NCBI GenBank assembly: GCA_902801585.1 | Contig: CADCIU010000030.1 | Coordinates: forward strand, 1 to 33,972 | DNA from: an uncultured Lachnospiraceae bacterium | GTDB lineage: Bacteria; Bacillota_A; Clostridia; Lachnospirales; Lachnospiraceae | Direction of reading: 5' to 3' | Length of the DNA: 33,972 nucleotides | Part shown: positions 7,379-15,789 of the stretch, one piece after another | Position numbering within the stretch: position 1 is the stretch's first letter | Layout: every line of letters starts with the position of its first letter | The notes under the pieces: model-generated | Seen by the model: the letters and a program-made list of their open reading frames with translations, nothing else | Database searches by the model: none | What the model was told of the DNA's origin: nothing | Made by a program: the position numbers and the translations under genes

Positions 7379-9394
7379 ATGAAAAAACAGATTGGAAGGA
7401 AAGTACTGTCACTTATGCTTGGATTGACTTTGACATTATCCTTAGCCGGATGCGCTGCGAACTCTTCCGGAACCGGAGCGGATCAGGCGAGCGAAAGCGA
7501 CACGGCCCAGGCTGCTTCAGGTGGCGCGCAGGCGGACGACGCCCGGGACGCGGCAAGTGAAGCACAGGCAGGCGATACAGAGAAAGACGACGCGGAGATC
7601 CGCAATCTGATCTCCGAAATGACGGTGGAAGAAAAATTGACGCAGATGATGATCGTCGCCTTGAGGTCCGACGGGGCCAACACAGATACGGCGACCGGGA
7701 TCGATGAGGATTACGCTGACCTGCTGCAGAAGCACGATTTTGGCGGGATCATTCTGTTTGCCGGCAATATTACAGACCCGGCACAAACGGTGACACTCAT
7801 CCGTGACTGCCAGGATGCGGCTATAAGTTCCGCGCACGGCATTCCCATGTTCATCTGCGTCGACCAGGAAGGCGGCGCGGTAAACCGTGTCGGTTTCGGG
7901 ACGACGGGCTCCGGAAATATGGCTCTTGCGGCCACGGGAGACCCTGCCCTTGCTCAGGAGAGTGCCCGGATGATGGGGGATGAGATTTACGCACTCGGTT
8001 TCAACATGGATTTTGCACCGGTGTCAGATGTCAACAGCAATCCGGCCAACCCGGTCATAGGTGTGCGCTCCTTCTCCGACGACCCGCAGATCGCGGCTGA
8101 CTATGTCACATCCTTTATCAAAGGACTTGATGCCTCCAATATATCGGCGGCTCTCAAGCATTTTCCGGGCCACGGCAATGTGGGAGAGGACAGCCACACA
8201 CATCTGCCCTGTTCGGATTTTGACCTCGAGGAGATCAAAAACTGTGATCTCATTCCCTTCCAGGCGGGTATTGACGCGGGCGCGGACATGATCATGACAG
8301 CCCACATACAATTCCCCAAGATCGAGAAGGAGACGTATGTTTCTATCGAGGACGGCGAGGAAGTTAACCTCCCGGCGACGCTGTCCCGCACGATCATCAC
8401 CGGCCTTCTGCGTGAACAGATGGGCTATGACGGGATCGTGATCACGGATTCTATGGAGATGGATGCAATCGCAGCGCACTTCGACCCGATCGATGCGGCG
8501 GTCTTGGCGATCAATGCCGGCGACGATATTTTGCTGTGCCCGGCGGACTTGTATAAGAGTCAGGACACAAATACTTTTGAGTCTTTTGAAACCTATCTGG
8601 CCGCACTGGCGGCGAGAGTGGAAGCGGGAGATATCAAAGAAGAAGAGTTGGACGATTCGGTCTACAGGATTTTGAGCCTCAAGAAGAAAAAGGGACTTGT
8701 GAAAGATGCCGCTCAGGTTTCCGTGCAAGAGCAGATCGCGCAGGCTGAGGCCTCGGTCGGCACGGCGGCCAATCACGCGAGAGAGTGGGAGATCGCGCAG
8801 GCCGGCATGACGCTCCTCAAGAACGAGAGCCATGCGCTCCCGCTGGATGGAAGTGCGTCCGCGCTCATCCTGTACCCGAGTGAGAGAAGACAGGCTTCCG
8901 TTGAATACGCGGTCGACCGGCTAGGCGAAAAGGGCCTTCTGGATCCTTCCAAAGTGACATCGATCTGCTATGCGGACCTCGCCGCGGATGACGCGGAGCT
9001 TGCGGGGGCATTGGAGCAGAGCGAGAAACTCATCGTTCTCTCGCAGTCGACCGACAGAAACGAAGCAGCTGCTGAGGCGATCGAGCAGTTCCATGAAGAC
9101 GGCAAACAGGTGGTGCTCCTATGCCTGAACCTGCCCTACGATGCGGCCTGCTATGAGGAGGCGGACGCGGTGCTCTGCGCGTACCAGCCTTACGGCAGTG
9201 CGCATGACGAAGAAGGAAATGGTCCTTTTAACCTGAATGTGGCGGTCGCGATCTGTACCGCTTACAACGAGTCGGTGCCTTCCGGGAAGCTGCCCGTCAA
9301 TGTTCCGAGGGTCACGGTGAGTGACGGAGAGGTCTCGTTTGAAGATGAGCTGCTCTACGAGAGGGGATTCGGGCTGGAGCTCTGGGGAGACTGA
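7379..9394 (+). CDS. nagZ: Lipoprotein beta-N-acetylhexosaminidase, GH3 family (NagZ-type)
   Basis: 671-residue secreted lipoprotein. A signal peptide ends in a lipobox LAGC with acyl-accepting C25, followed by a Ser/Ala/Asp-rich linker to about residue 70. The GH3 TIM barrel carries the NagZ-specific loop KHFPGHGNVGEDSHTH (260-275), whose Asp-His pair acts as acid/base, and the nucleophile D357 in GIVITDSMEMDAI. A C-terminal GH3 alpha/beta domain (from about residue 480, AGMTLLKNESHALPL) follows, as in Bacillus NagZ. It should cleave GlcNAc-beta-1,4-MurNAc fragments outside the membrane for cell-wall recycling. The start at 7379 is chosen because AGGAGC lies eight bases upstream and the signal peptide begins there; a GTG at 7358 is less likely. 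A REP-like element follows. Confidence 0.92.
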   Translation: MKKQIGRKVLSLMLGLTLTLSLAGCAANSSGTGADQASESDTAQAASGGAQADDARDAASEAQAGDTEKDDAEIRNLISEMTVEEKLTQMMIVALRSDGANTDTATGIDEDYADLLQKHDFGGIILFAGNITDPAQTVTLIRDCQDAAISSAHGIPMFICVDQEGGAVNRVGFGTTGSGNMALAATGDPALAQESARMMGDEIYALGFNMDFAPVSDVNSNPANPVIGVRSFSDDPQIAADYVTSFIKGLDASNISAALKHFPGHGNVGEDSHTHLPCSDFDLEEIKNCDLIPFQAGIDAGADMIMTAHIQFPKIEKETYVSIEDGEEVNLPATLSRTIITGLLREQMGYDGIVITDSMEMDAIAAHFDPIDAAVLAINAGDDILLCPADLYKSQDTNTFESFETYLAALAARVEAGDIKEEELDDSVYRILSLKKKKGLVKDAAQVSVQEQIAQAEASVGTAANHAREWEIAQAGMTLLKNESHALPLDGSASALILYPSERRQASVEYAVDRLGEKGLLDPSKVTSICYADLAADDAELAGALEQSEKLIVLSQSTDRNEAAAEAIEQFHEDGKQVVLLCLNLPYDAACYEEADAVLCAYQPYGSAHDEEGNGPFNLNVAVAICTAYNESVPSGKLPVNVPRVTVSDGEVSFEDELLYERGFGLELWGD

Positions 9395-9402
9395 TGCTGA
9401 GG

Positions 9403-9502
9403 GTGTCAAGGGGACGGTTCTTTTGACAACTTTAGTGCCGGGGAGACAGGGGACGGTTCTTCTGATACTGAAAAGTTGTCAGAAGAACCGTCCCCTTGAC
9501 AC
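9403..9502. repeat. REP-like palindromic element with internal arm copy
   Basis: 31-nt terminal arms (9403-9433 and 9472-9502) starting GTGTCAAGGGGACGGTTCTT pair with one mismatch. Between them is another directly oriented arm copy (9449-9465). The arms match the element at 1-56. It lies exactly between the convergent nagZ and ACT genes and could serve as a two-way transcription barrier, though it has no U-tract. Confidence 0.88.
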
Positions 9503-9506
9503 TAAC

Positions 9507-9938
9507 TTAAAGGATCTCTTCTATATCCGCATCGGAAAGCGTCTTGATTCCGTTTCCTCTCAGGACTGTCTCAGCCTCATCTATATCGTCCACTCGGAGG
9601 ACCACGTAAGCGGATCCCGCGACAGCAGCAGTAAAAGCATAGATATATTCAATATTGACGCCGGTCTCCTGTATGATCTTGAGGATCTCCTTGAGGGCGC
9701 CTGCCTTGTCGCTCATCTTGACTGCGATGACTCTGGTCTCCTTGACAACAGTGTCATCAGAGAGGACCTCTTTGGTCTTACCGATATCGGAGACGATGAC
9801 GCGGAGAATGCCGAAGTCCTTGGTATCCGCGACGGAGAGCGCGCGGAGATTGACGCCGGCGTCAGAGATCGCGCTTACAGCTTTGTATAGAGTTCCGGGT
9901 GTGTTTTCAAGAAATGCGGACAACTGTGTGATAGCCAT
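9507..9938 (-). CDS. Tandem ACT-domain amino-acid-binding protein
   Basis: 143 residues made of two ACT domains (about 1-68 and 70-143), the first starting TQLSAFLENTPGTLYKAVSAI and the second VIAVKMSDKAGALKEILKII. ACT pairs bind amino acids and regulate enzymes or transcription; no catalytic domain is attached. AAGGAGG stands eight bases before the ATG. The gene follows the phenylacetate-CoA ligase by 26 bases on the same strand and should be under the same Phe attenuator. Such ACT proteins are commonly paired with arylacetate-CoA ligases in anaerobes, so an aromatic amino acid is the likely ligand; that is an inference. Confidence 0.9.
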   Translation of the reverse strand: MAITQLSAFLENTPGTLYKAVSAISDAGVNLRALSVADTKDFGILRVIVSDIGKTKEVLSDDTVVKETRVIAVKMSDKAGALKEILKIIQETGVNIEYIYAFTAAVAGSAYVVLRVDDIDEAETVLRGNGIKTLSDADIEEIL

Positions 9939-9964
9939 TGATTTATCCTCCTTAGTTTAAAAAC

Positions 9965-11272
9965 TTAGTCATGCAGTTTGCGCTTGTCGATGACGCGTAC
10001 AGCTTTGCCCTCAGATCTTGTGATGGACTTGGGCGCCACCAGGTGGATCTTGGGGCCGATCCCCAGCATGGAACGCATTGCGCCGTTCAACGACTTTTCG
10101 AGCGCCTGGACGTCCGCGATCTTGTCGGAGAACTGCTCGGGAGAGAACTCGACATAGATGTCGAAGGTATCCGTGTTGTTGGCGCGGTCCACGACGATCT
10201 GGTAGTTGGGAGTGTAGCCTTCCTTGAGCAGCACAGCCTCGATCTGGCTCGGGAATACGTTGACGCCGCGGATGATCATCATGTCGTCGCTTCTGCCCAG
10301 AGGCTTGGTCATCTTGACATGGGTGCGTCCGCAGGAGCATTTCTTTCTGGACAAAATACAGATGTCCTTGGTGCGGTAGCGCAGGAGCGGGAAGCCTTCT
10401 TTGTCCAAAGAAGTGAAGACAAGCTCACCCTTGGCGCCTTCGGGCAGCACTTCGCCGGTCTTGGGGTCGATCACTTCCGCGTAGAAGTGGTCCTCGTTGA
10501 TATGCATGCCGGTCTGCTCTTCGCACTCGAAGGCAACGCCGGGGCCGGAAGTCTCTGTGAGGCCGTAGATGTCATAAGCTTTGATTCCCAGGCTCTTCTC
10601 AATACTATGACGCATTTCCTCGGTCCAGGGCTCCGCGCCGAAAATGCCGGCTTTGAGCTTATTGTCTTCCGGCTTGTAACCGCGCTCTGCGAGGGACTCG
10701 CCGAGATAAGCCGCATAAGAAGGCGTGCAGCAGAGGATGGTCGCGTTCAGGTCCATCATGAACTGGAGCTGGCGGTCAGTGTTGCCGGAGGACATGGGAA
10801 GGGTCAGGCAGCCGACTTTGTGGGAGCCGCCGTTGAGGCCGGGGCCGCCGGTGAACAGACCGTAGCCGTAAGCGACCTGCACGACATCTTCATCGGTGCC
10901 GCCCGCAGCGACGATCGCTCTTGCGCAGCACTCTTCCCACATATCGACATCTTTCTGTGTGTAGAAAGCGACAACGCGCTTTCCGGTAGTACCGGATGTG
11001 GACTGGATGCGGACACAGTTCTTCAGGTCGGTGCCCAGAAGGCCGTAGGGATATGCTTCGCGAAGGTCATCTTTGGTAAGGAAAGGAAGCTTGCGGATGT
11101 CGTCGGTGCTCCGGATGTCTTCGGGTTTCACGCCTTTCTGGTCCATGAGATGGCGGTAGTAGGGAACATTGTCATAGACATATCTGACCTGCTTTACAAG
11201 CTTCTCATTTTGGATCTTGAGGATCTCTTCGCGGGAAGCGGTTTCGATCTCTTTCTGGTAATAGTGTTTCAT
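9965..11272 (-). CDS. paaK: Phenylacetate-CoA ligase (arylacetate-CoA ligase family)
   Basis: 435-residue adenylate-forming enzyme that activates phenylacetate, or a related arylacetate, with ATP and CoA. The family start YYQKEIETASREEILKIQ is followed by VRYVYDNVPYYRHLMDQKGV, the nucleotide loop STSGTTGKRV (91-100), a YGLTETSGPG motif that contacts the adenylate, and a C-terminal domain with GRSDDMMIIRGVNVFPSQIE. ATG at 11272 follows AAGGAAAGGAG; extending to 11353 would add unrelated residues. The preceding leader (11393-11611) contains a Phe-rich peptide and terminator, so expression should rise when charged Phe-tRNA is scarce. That favours a role in making phenylalanine from phenylacetate over degradation. 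The indolepyruvate:ferredoxin oxidoreductase that would be needed is not in this window. The substrate could also be indole- or hydroxyphenylacetate. Confidence 0.9.
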   Translation of the reverse strand: MKHYYQKEIETASREEILKIQNEKLVKQVRYVYDNVPYYRHLMDQKGVKPEDIRSTDDIRKLPFLTKDDLREAYPYGLLGTDLKNCVRIQSTSGTTGKRVVAFYTQKDVDMWEECCARAIVAAGGTDEDVVQVAYGYGLFTGGPGLNGGSHKVGCLTLPMSSGNTDRQLQFMMDLNATILCCTPSYAAYLGESLAERGYKPEDNKLKAGIFGAEPWTEEMRHSIEKSLGIKAYDIYGLTETSGPGVAFECEEQTGMHINEDHFYAEVIDPKTGEVLPEGAKGELVFTSLDKEGFPLLRYRTKDICILSRKKCSCGRTHVKMTKPLGRSDDMMIIRGVNVFPSQIEAVLLKEGYTPNYQIVVDRANNTDTFDIYVEFSPEQFSDKIADVQALEKSLNGAMRSMLGIGPKIHLVAPKSITRSEGKAVRVIDKRKLHD

Positions 11273-11392
11273 AATAGCTCCTTTCCTTGTTAAGAGGTTG
11301 TTGCCGCGGCGTTTGCCGCATGTGCCCGGCCGGAAAACCATACTTGAATGCATCCTCGTGCAAGCACGAGATGCGCCCCCAGCCTATCGCAC

Positions 11393-11426
11393 AAAAAAAG
11401 GCGCGGCACTTGTTGAAGTGCCACGC
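11393..11426 (-). terminator. Attenuator terminator in the paaK leader
   Basis: On the minus strand GCGTGGCACTT (11426-11416), loop CAAC and AAGTGCCGCGC (11411-11401) form an 11-bp stem with one G-U pair, followed by seven T (11399-11393). It stands 120 bases before the ligase start and 41 bases after the leader-peptide stop codon. Its 5' arm plus loop can instead pair with the leader segment at 11484-11470. Confidence 0.88.
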
Positions 11427-11466
11427 TCATGTTGAACGGATCTGAAGATCCCTGCTCCCACATTCT

Positions 11467-11559
11467 TTAGCATAGCAAATCAACCTTACTGCGTGTATCA
11501 GTAAAGCTAAAGCTAAAGAAGTTAAAGAAGAAGTTTGTGGTGCAGAGTGTGCGATTCAT
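11467..11559 (-). CDS. Phe-rich attenuation leader peptide
   Basis: 30-codon ORF with ATG at 11559 and TAA at 11469-11467. AAGGAG at 11572-11567 lies seven bases upstream. Residues 9-19 read NFFFNFFSFSF: seven Phe codons within ten positions and no Tyr or Trp. The Phe-codon segment TTCTTTAGC (11520-11512) is perfectly complementary to GCTAAAGAA (11471-11463), which contains the stop codon; CTTTACTG (11506-11499) pairs with CAGTAAGG (11491-11484) inside it. GTTGATTTGCTATGC (11484-11470) can pair 13 of 15 with GCGTGGCACTTCAAC (11426-11412), the terminator's 5' arm and loop. This is the classical 1:2, 2:3, 3:4 layout of ribosome-mediated attenuation known from enterobacterial pheA and pheST. Confidence 0.85.
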   Translation of the reverse strand: MNRTLCTTNFFFNFFSFSFTDTRSKVDLLC

Positions 11560-11617
11560 CTCGAATCTCCTTGTCATCAGTGTCATGAATAAAAATTGCT
11601 GCTGTAATTTGAAATGA

Positions 11618-11647
11618 ATGATAGCACCGGGAAGATAAATGTGTCAA
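11618..11647 (-). promoter_or_regulatory. Promoter of the attenuated paaK operon
   Basis: On the minus strand TTGACA (11647-11642), an 18-nt spacer and TATCAT (11623-11618). Transcription would start near 11611, about 40 bases before the leader peptide's Shine-Dalgarno. The position matches a leader transcript that includes the whole attenuator. Confidence 0.78.
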
Positions 11648-11699
11648 TACGAATTTTTACGATAATTTGACCGAAAAACCGTAAATTTAACGAAGCGCA

Positions 11700-11727
11700 G
11701 TGAAAAAGCACCCTGAAAGAGTATAAT
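11700..11727 (+). promoter_or_regulatory. Probable promoter of the MATE gene
   Basis: TATAAT at 11722-11727 with GTGAAA at 11700-11705 as the best -35 match (spacer 16). It diverges from the paaK promoter 50 bases away. Confidence 0.5.
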
Positions 11728-11781
11728 GGGCATAGCGATATCCCAAGGGGAAATCTTGATAAACAGGAGCAGCGCAGCATC

Positions 11782-13146
11782 ATGGAAGAGACATCGAAAA
11801 CGAATAAAGAAGACAAGCGCATATATATACTCAGTCGGGAGAAACCGGCGAAAGCGGTGGTGAAACTCGGTGTTCCGCTGATCGCCGGGATGTTCATTAT
11901 GGTCCTCTACAACCTGGTGGACACGTATTTCATCGGCCTTATGCGGGACGACTATCAGCTGGCGGCGGTCAACCTGGCGTACCCGGTCATGATGATCATG
12001 ATCGCGCTTTCCAACATGATCGGCACCGGGGCCTCCTCCCTGATCGCGAGAAGTCTGGGGGCGGGTGACAACGAGAAAGCCGATCACACGGTCACAGTCG
12101 GCTTTGTGCTGACGGTGATCAACAGTGCGGTCGTGGCGGCTCTGGGCCTTATTCTTTTGTCACCGATCGTGAAGGGGCTCGGCGCGCAGGAGAACACGTT
12201 CGGATACACAAGGCAGTATGTGCAGGTGATCCTGGCCGGGAGCCTCTTTACGATGGGAAACTATACGTTCGGTCAGCTTCTGAGGAGTGAGGGCTCGGTG
12301 AAGCAGTCCGTCGCAGGGATGATCGCCGGGACACTGGTGAATATTGTCCTCGATCCGATCTTCATCTTCGCTCTGGGGCTGGAGATCCGCGGCGCCGCGA
12401 TCGCGACGATCCTGGGCAATGCTGCCGGCATGTGCGTCTCCCTGTGGTTCTATATGAGCGGCAAAACACTGCTCAAACCCTCGTTTTCTTACATGCTTCC
12501 GACAGCGGAGATCCTGAGGGAGATCTTCTGGGTGGGCGTCCCCGCGACGCTGGAGACACTTCTGACCTCTGCCGCATATATCGTGAACAATAATCTCGCA
12601 GTCGGTTATGGTGAGCTGACCGTCGCTGCAATGGGGATCGCACAGAAGATCCTGTCCCTCGGAAACTATGTGTATCAGGGTTTTGCCGCAGGGACGCAGC
12701 CGATCATGGGATACAACTACGGCGCCCGCAGCTACAGGCGCATGATCGATGTGTTAAAAGCCGGCGTCATGGTCGTGAGCGCGACGGAGCTCTGCATCAT
12801 GGCCGTTTACGGGATCTTCGCGCCTTCGCTGATCGGAATTTTTACAGATTCGGCGGAAGTGATCGCGACGGGAAGCAGAGTGCTGCGGACCATCATGTGC
12901 ATCCTGCCCTTTGTCGGATCGACCTCTATGAGCAGAATGTCCTTCCAGGCCATGGGAAAGCCCCAGTACGCCTTCGGCATCACGCTTGTACGTCAGCTGA
13001 TCCTGTATGTGCCGCTGCTGCTGATCCTGAACAAACTGTTGGGATTTGGCGGCATGATCTGGGCGCAGCCCGTCAGCGAAGCCATCATGATGGCCGTGTC
13101 GGTGAGCCTCCTGTATCGGGTGATCCGGCTGGAGGAGACAAAGTGA
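11782..13146 (+). CDS. MATE-family multidrug efflux transporter
   Basis: 454-residue membrane protein with about twelve helices in two MatE halves. The N-terminal half has the family pattern GVPLIAGMFIMVLYNLVDTY and GTGASSLIARSLGAG; the second half has VNNNLAVGYG and YQGFAAGTQPIMGYNYGA, typical of MepA/NorM-like exporters that use Na+ or H+ gradients to expel cationic drugs and metabolites. ATG at 11782 follows AGGAG at a rather long spacing (12 bases). It converges with the dehydrogenase gene downstream; no terminator is obvious in the 73-base gap. Actual substrates are unknown. Confidence 0.9.
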   Translation: MEETSKTNKEDKRIYILSREKPAKAVVKLGVPLIAGMFIMVLYNLVDTYFIGLMRDDYQLAAVNLAYPVMMIMIALSNMIGTGASSLIARSLGAGDNEKADHTVTVGFVLTVINSAVVAALGLILLSPIVKGLGAQENTFGYTRQYVQVILAGSLFTMGNYTFGQLLRSEGSVKQSVAGMIAGTLVNIVLDPIFIFALGLEIRGAAIATILGNAAGMCVSLWFYMSGKTLLKPSFSYMLPTAEILREIFWVGVPATLETLLTSAAYIVNNNLAVGYGELTVAAMGIAQKILSLGNYVYQGFAAGTQPIMGYNYGARSYRRMIDVLKAGVMVVSATELCIMAVYGIFAPSLIGIFTDSAEVIATGSRVLRTIMCILPFVGSTSMSRMSFQAMGKPQYAFGITLVRQLILYVPLLLILNKLLGFGGMIWAQPVSEAIMMAVSVSLLYRVIRLEETK

Positions 13147-13219
13147 GTGTGTCAGACGGACATCCTTTAACCCTGCAGAGCCCCGCCCCAATCCGGCAGA
13201 GCTCCGCTCCGAAATTACG

Positions 13220-14185
13220 TCACCCATTCACAACATTGACAGGATGGCCGTCTATGAAAGCTTTGATGTTGTCGACCGTGATGTCCATGATCCTCTGCCT
13301 TGCCGCCTGCGCCGCCCAGGAGATGTGGGGCGTGATGATGCAGTTCTTCGCAGTCAGAAGCGGGTTGTCCCCCTTGATGGGCTCTGTGGACACGACATCG
13401 AGACCGGCGGCGTAGACCTTCCCGCTGTTCAAGGCATCCGCAAGATCCTGCTCATGGACCAGGCCTCCGCGGCTGTTGTTGATGATGATCACGCCGTCCT
13501 TCATCCTGGCGATGCTGTCTTTGTTGATCATCTCCTTGTTTTCCGCAAAGAGCGGGCAGTGCAGGAAGATGACATCCGACTGCGCGTAGAGGGTGTCGAG
13601 ATCCACATATTCCGCCACTTTTCTGCCGTCCTCTGACTGATAGGCGTCATATGCGAGCACTTTCATATTCAGGGCGCCCAGGATCCCGGCCGTCGCTTTG
13701 CCGATGCGGCCCAGGCCGACGATGCCTGCGGTCTTGCCGTATAGCTCGATCAGGGGATAATCCCAATAGCACCAGTCGATATTGTGCTCCCATTTTCCTT
13801 CTTTGACGGTCTTGTCGTGGTGGCCGATGTGAGAACAGATCTCCAGAAGAAGAGATACCGCGAACTGGCCGACGATCTGGGTCCCGTAAGTGGGCACGTT
13901 GATGACCGGAATATTCCGTTCCCCGGCGTACTTGTAATCGACGACATTGTACCCGGTCGCCAGAACAGCGACAGCCTTCAGGTTCGGGCAGCTGTCGATC
14001 GTCTGTGCGCTGATCGGGGTCTTATTGGTGACAACGATCTCGGCGTCGCCGATCCGCTGCGCGATCAGGGGAGATTCCTCGTAGGAAGTGCGGTCGTATA
14101 CGACCAGTTCGCCCAGCTGTGCAAGGCCTTCCCAGCTCAGATCGCCGGGGTTCTCTGTGTAGCCGTCAAGGACAACGATCTTCAT
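13220..14185 (-). CDS. D-isomer-specific 2-hydroxyacid dehydrogenase
   Basis: 321-residue NAD(P)-dependent oxidoreductase. The Rossmann motif GLGRIG is at 157-162 with D180 about 18 residues on, favouring NAD. The catalytic triad is visible: R239 in NNSRGG, E268 in VVSTEP and H287 in PHISWAA. The sequence resembles the glycerate dehydrogenase/hydroxypyruvate reductase branch more than D-lactate dehydrogenase, because of the TGYNVVDYKYA and HISWAA segments, but the substrate is not certain. ATG at 14185 is preceded by AAAGGAA. A short hairpin (CCCGCT with AGCGGG, 14201-14218) lies just before the ribosome site. Confidence 0.9.
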   Translation of the reverse strand: MKIVVLDGYTENPGDLSWEGLAQLGELVVYDRTSYEESPLIAQRIGDAEIVVTNKTPISAQTIDSCPNLKAVAVLATGYNVVDYKYAGERNIPVINVPTYGTQIVGQFAVSLLLEICSHIGHHDKTVKEGKWEHNIDWCYWDYPLIELYGKTAGIVGLGRIGKATAGILGALNMKVLAYDAYQSEDGRKVAEYVDLDTLYAQSDVIFLHCPLFAENKEMINKDSIARMKDGVIIINNSRGGLVHEQDLADALNSGKVYAAGLDVVSTEPIKGDNPLLTAKNCIITPHISWAAQAARQRIMDITVDNIKAFIDGHPVNVVNG

Positions 14186-14259
14186 ATCTGATTCCTTTCT
14201 CCCGCTTGGAGCAGCGGGTCAAAATACTCATAAAAGCGTATAAACTTTCAACACTTTTC

Positions 14260-14289
14260 ATTATAGCGGCATCTTCTTGAGGGGTGCAA
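14260..14289 (-). promoter_or_regulatory. Possible promoter of the 2-hydroxyacid dehydrogenase
   Basis: On the minus strand TATAAT (14265-14260) is 18 nt downstream of TTGCAC (14289-14284). The -10 is perfect; the -35 keeps only the TTG triplet. Confidence 0.5.
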
Positions 14290-14357
14290 CTCTTGCGCAA
14301 TATGTGCATTTATGGTAATCTCAGTACAACTATCTTGAAGGAGTGTGATCGAGTCTT

Positions 14358-15782
14358 ATGGACGATGGCAGTCAATGGACCTGGCTGATCGTAATCTTGC
14401 TGCTTTTTGCCGCTATGTTTTTCGCAATTACGGAAACCGCATTTGCTTCGGTCTCCCGCGTGCGTCTCAAGACAGACGCAGAGAGAGGGGATCGGCGCGC
14501 AGAGCGGGCTCTTTTTGTGACGGAACACTTTGACCGGGCGATCACAACGCTCCTGATCTGCACGAATATCGTGCATCTTGCCACAGCTTCCATCGTGACC
14601 GTTTATGTGACGAAACGATGGGGAATCTCGGCAGTATCCATTTCTACATTAGTGACGACGCTGGTAGTGTTTTTCTTCGGAGAGATGCTACCTAAAAGCA
14701 TTGCGCGGAAATACAGCGAGCCCCTCAGTCTTGCCACAGCAGGCACGCTGAGTTTTCTTATGACGATCCTTCGGCCGGCGGCCGCACTGCTCACGATGAT
14801 CGGAAATGCGGCTTCGAAGATGACCAAAGGGGACGAAGAGGCGGCTGTGACGGAAAACGATATCTACGATATCATTGAAGACATGGCCGAAGAGGGCACG
14901 ATCAATGAAGAACAGAGCGATCTGATCTCGTCCGCGCTGCAGTTCGGCGATGTCACGGTGGAGAGCATACTGACCAGCCGCGTCGATGTGGCGGCGATCG
15001 ACATCAATATGCCCCAGGAGGAGATCCTGCAGTTCATCAAGGAGCAGAACCACAGCAGACTCCCCGTCTACGAGGGGACGATCGACAATATCATCGGAAT
15101 TCTGCACATAAGAAAGTATATCCGGTATTACATCCGCAGAGGGGAGGCTTTGGACATCAAGCCGCTTCTGTATGAGCCGTTCTTTATTCATCAGTCGACC
15201 AAGATCGACGACCTTCTGACGATCATGTCGCGGAAAAAGATCAATCTGGCGGTGGTGACGGACAATTACGGCGGCACGCTGGGCATCGTGACGGACGAGG
15301 ACATTCTGGAGGAACTGGTCGGTGAGATCTGGGACGAGGATGACCGCGCAGTGCGCAACGTCGTGCCCATGACGGACGGATCTTACAGCGTCAATCCCGA
15401 GGAACACGTGCTGGACGTGCTGGACGAACTGGGCATCGAATACACGGAGGAAGAGGAGGACGAGATCGGGCGCAAGCTCATGAACGAGCTGGCCTATGAG
15501 GCCTTTCCCTCAATCCCTGTCGCCGGTGACAGTTTCCATTATCTGGGGACCAAGATCTCGGTGCTGGTCATGCGCCACAACCGCATCATGCGCCTCAAAG
15601 TGCGCCGCCTGACCAAGGAAGAGCTCAAGGAAGATCGGAAGATCCTGGATTCCGATACGACCGGCGAAGAAGAGCGCGAGAATTACGAGGGCATGGAAAA
15701 AGGCCGCGCGTATGCCGTGCAGCAGGAGGGAGGCAAGCACTATGCGCGTGCTATGGCTTCCTCTTCAGGGACAAGGAGGTGA
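14358..15782 (+). CDS. CNNM/CBS-domain (CorC/HlyC-type) membrane protein, first copy
   Basis: 474 residues. An N-terminal CNNM (DUF21) membrane domain with about four helices (first at 8-28, LIVILLLFAAMFFAITETAF) is followed by a CBS pair (about 200-320; segments ILTSRVDVAAIDINMPQEEI and LAVVTDNYGGTLGIVTDEDI) and a C-terminal CorC_HlyC domain (about 345-425). Such proteins are implicated in Mg2+/Co2+ export or cation homeostasis; the hemolysin label is historical. The charged tail after 430 is poorly conserved. ATG at 14358 has AAGGAG 14 bases upstream, a long spacing, and there is a stop in frame at 14346. A paralogue begins seven bases after the stop. Confidence 0.88.
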   Translation: MDDGSQWTWLIVILLLFAAMFFAITETAFASVSRVRLKTDAERGDRRAERALFVTEHFDRAITTLLICTNIVHLATASIVTVYVTKRWGISAVSISTLVTTLVVFFFGEMLPKSIARKYSEPLSLATAGTLSFLMTILRPAAALLTMIGNAASKMTKGDEEAAVTENDIYDIIEDMAEEGTINEEQSDLISSALQFGDVTVESILTSRVDVAAIDINMPQEEILQFIKEQNHSRLPVYEGTIDNIIGILHIRKYIRYYIRRGEALDIKPLLYEPFFIHQSTKIDDLLTIMSRKKINLAVVTDNYGGTLGIVTDEDILEELVGEIWDEDDRAVRNVVPMTDGSYSVNPEEHVLDVLDELGIEYTEEEEDEIGRKLMNELAYEAFPSIPVAGDSFHYLGTKISVLVMRHNRIMRLKVRRLTKEELKEDRKILDSDTTGEEERENYEGMEKGRAYAVQQEGGKHYARAMASSSGTRR

Positions 15783-15789
15783 CCGGTCT

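Noticed and set aside
9971..11293. Long plus-strand open frame opposite paaK
   Set aside because: The minus strand encodes a clear phenylacetate-CoA ligase with all motifs; the plus frame is its shadow.
11393..11572. T-box riboswitch as explanation of the paaK leader
   Set aside because: No T-box antiterminator motif (AGGGTGGNACCGCG-like) or specifier loop is visible, whereas a translated Phe-rich ORF with its own ribosome site is.
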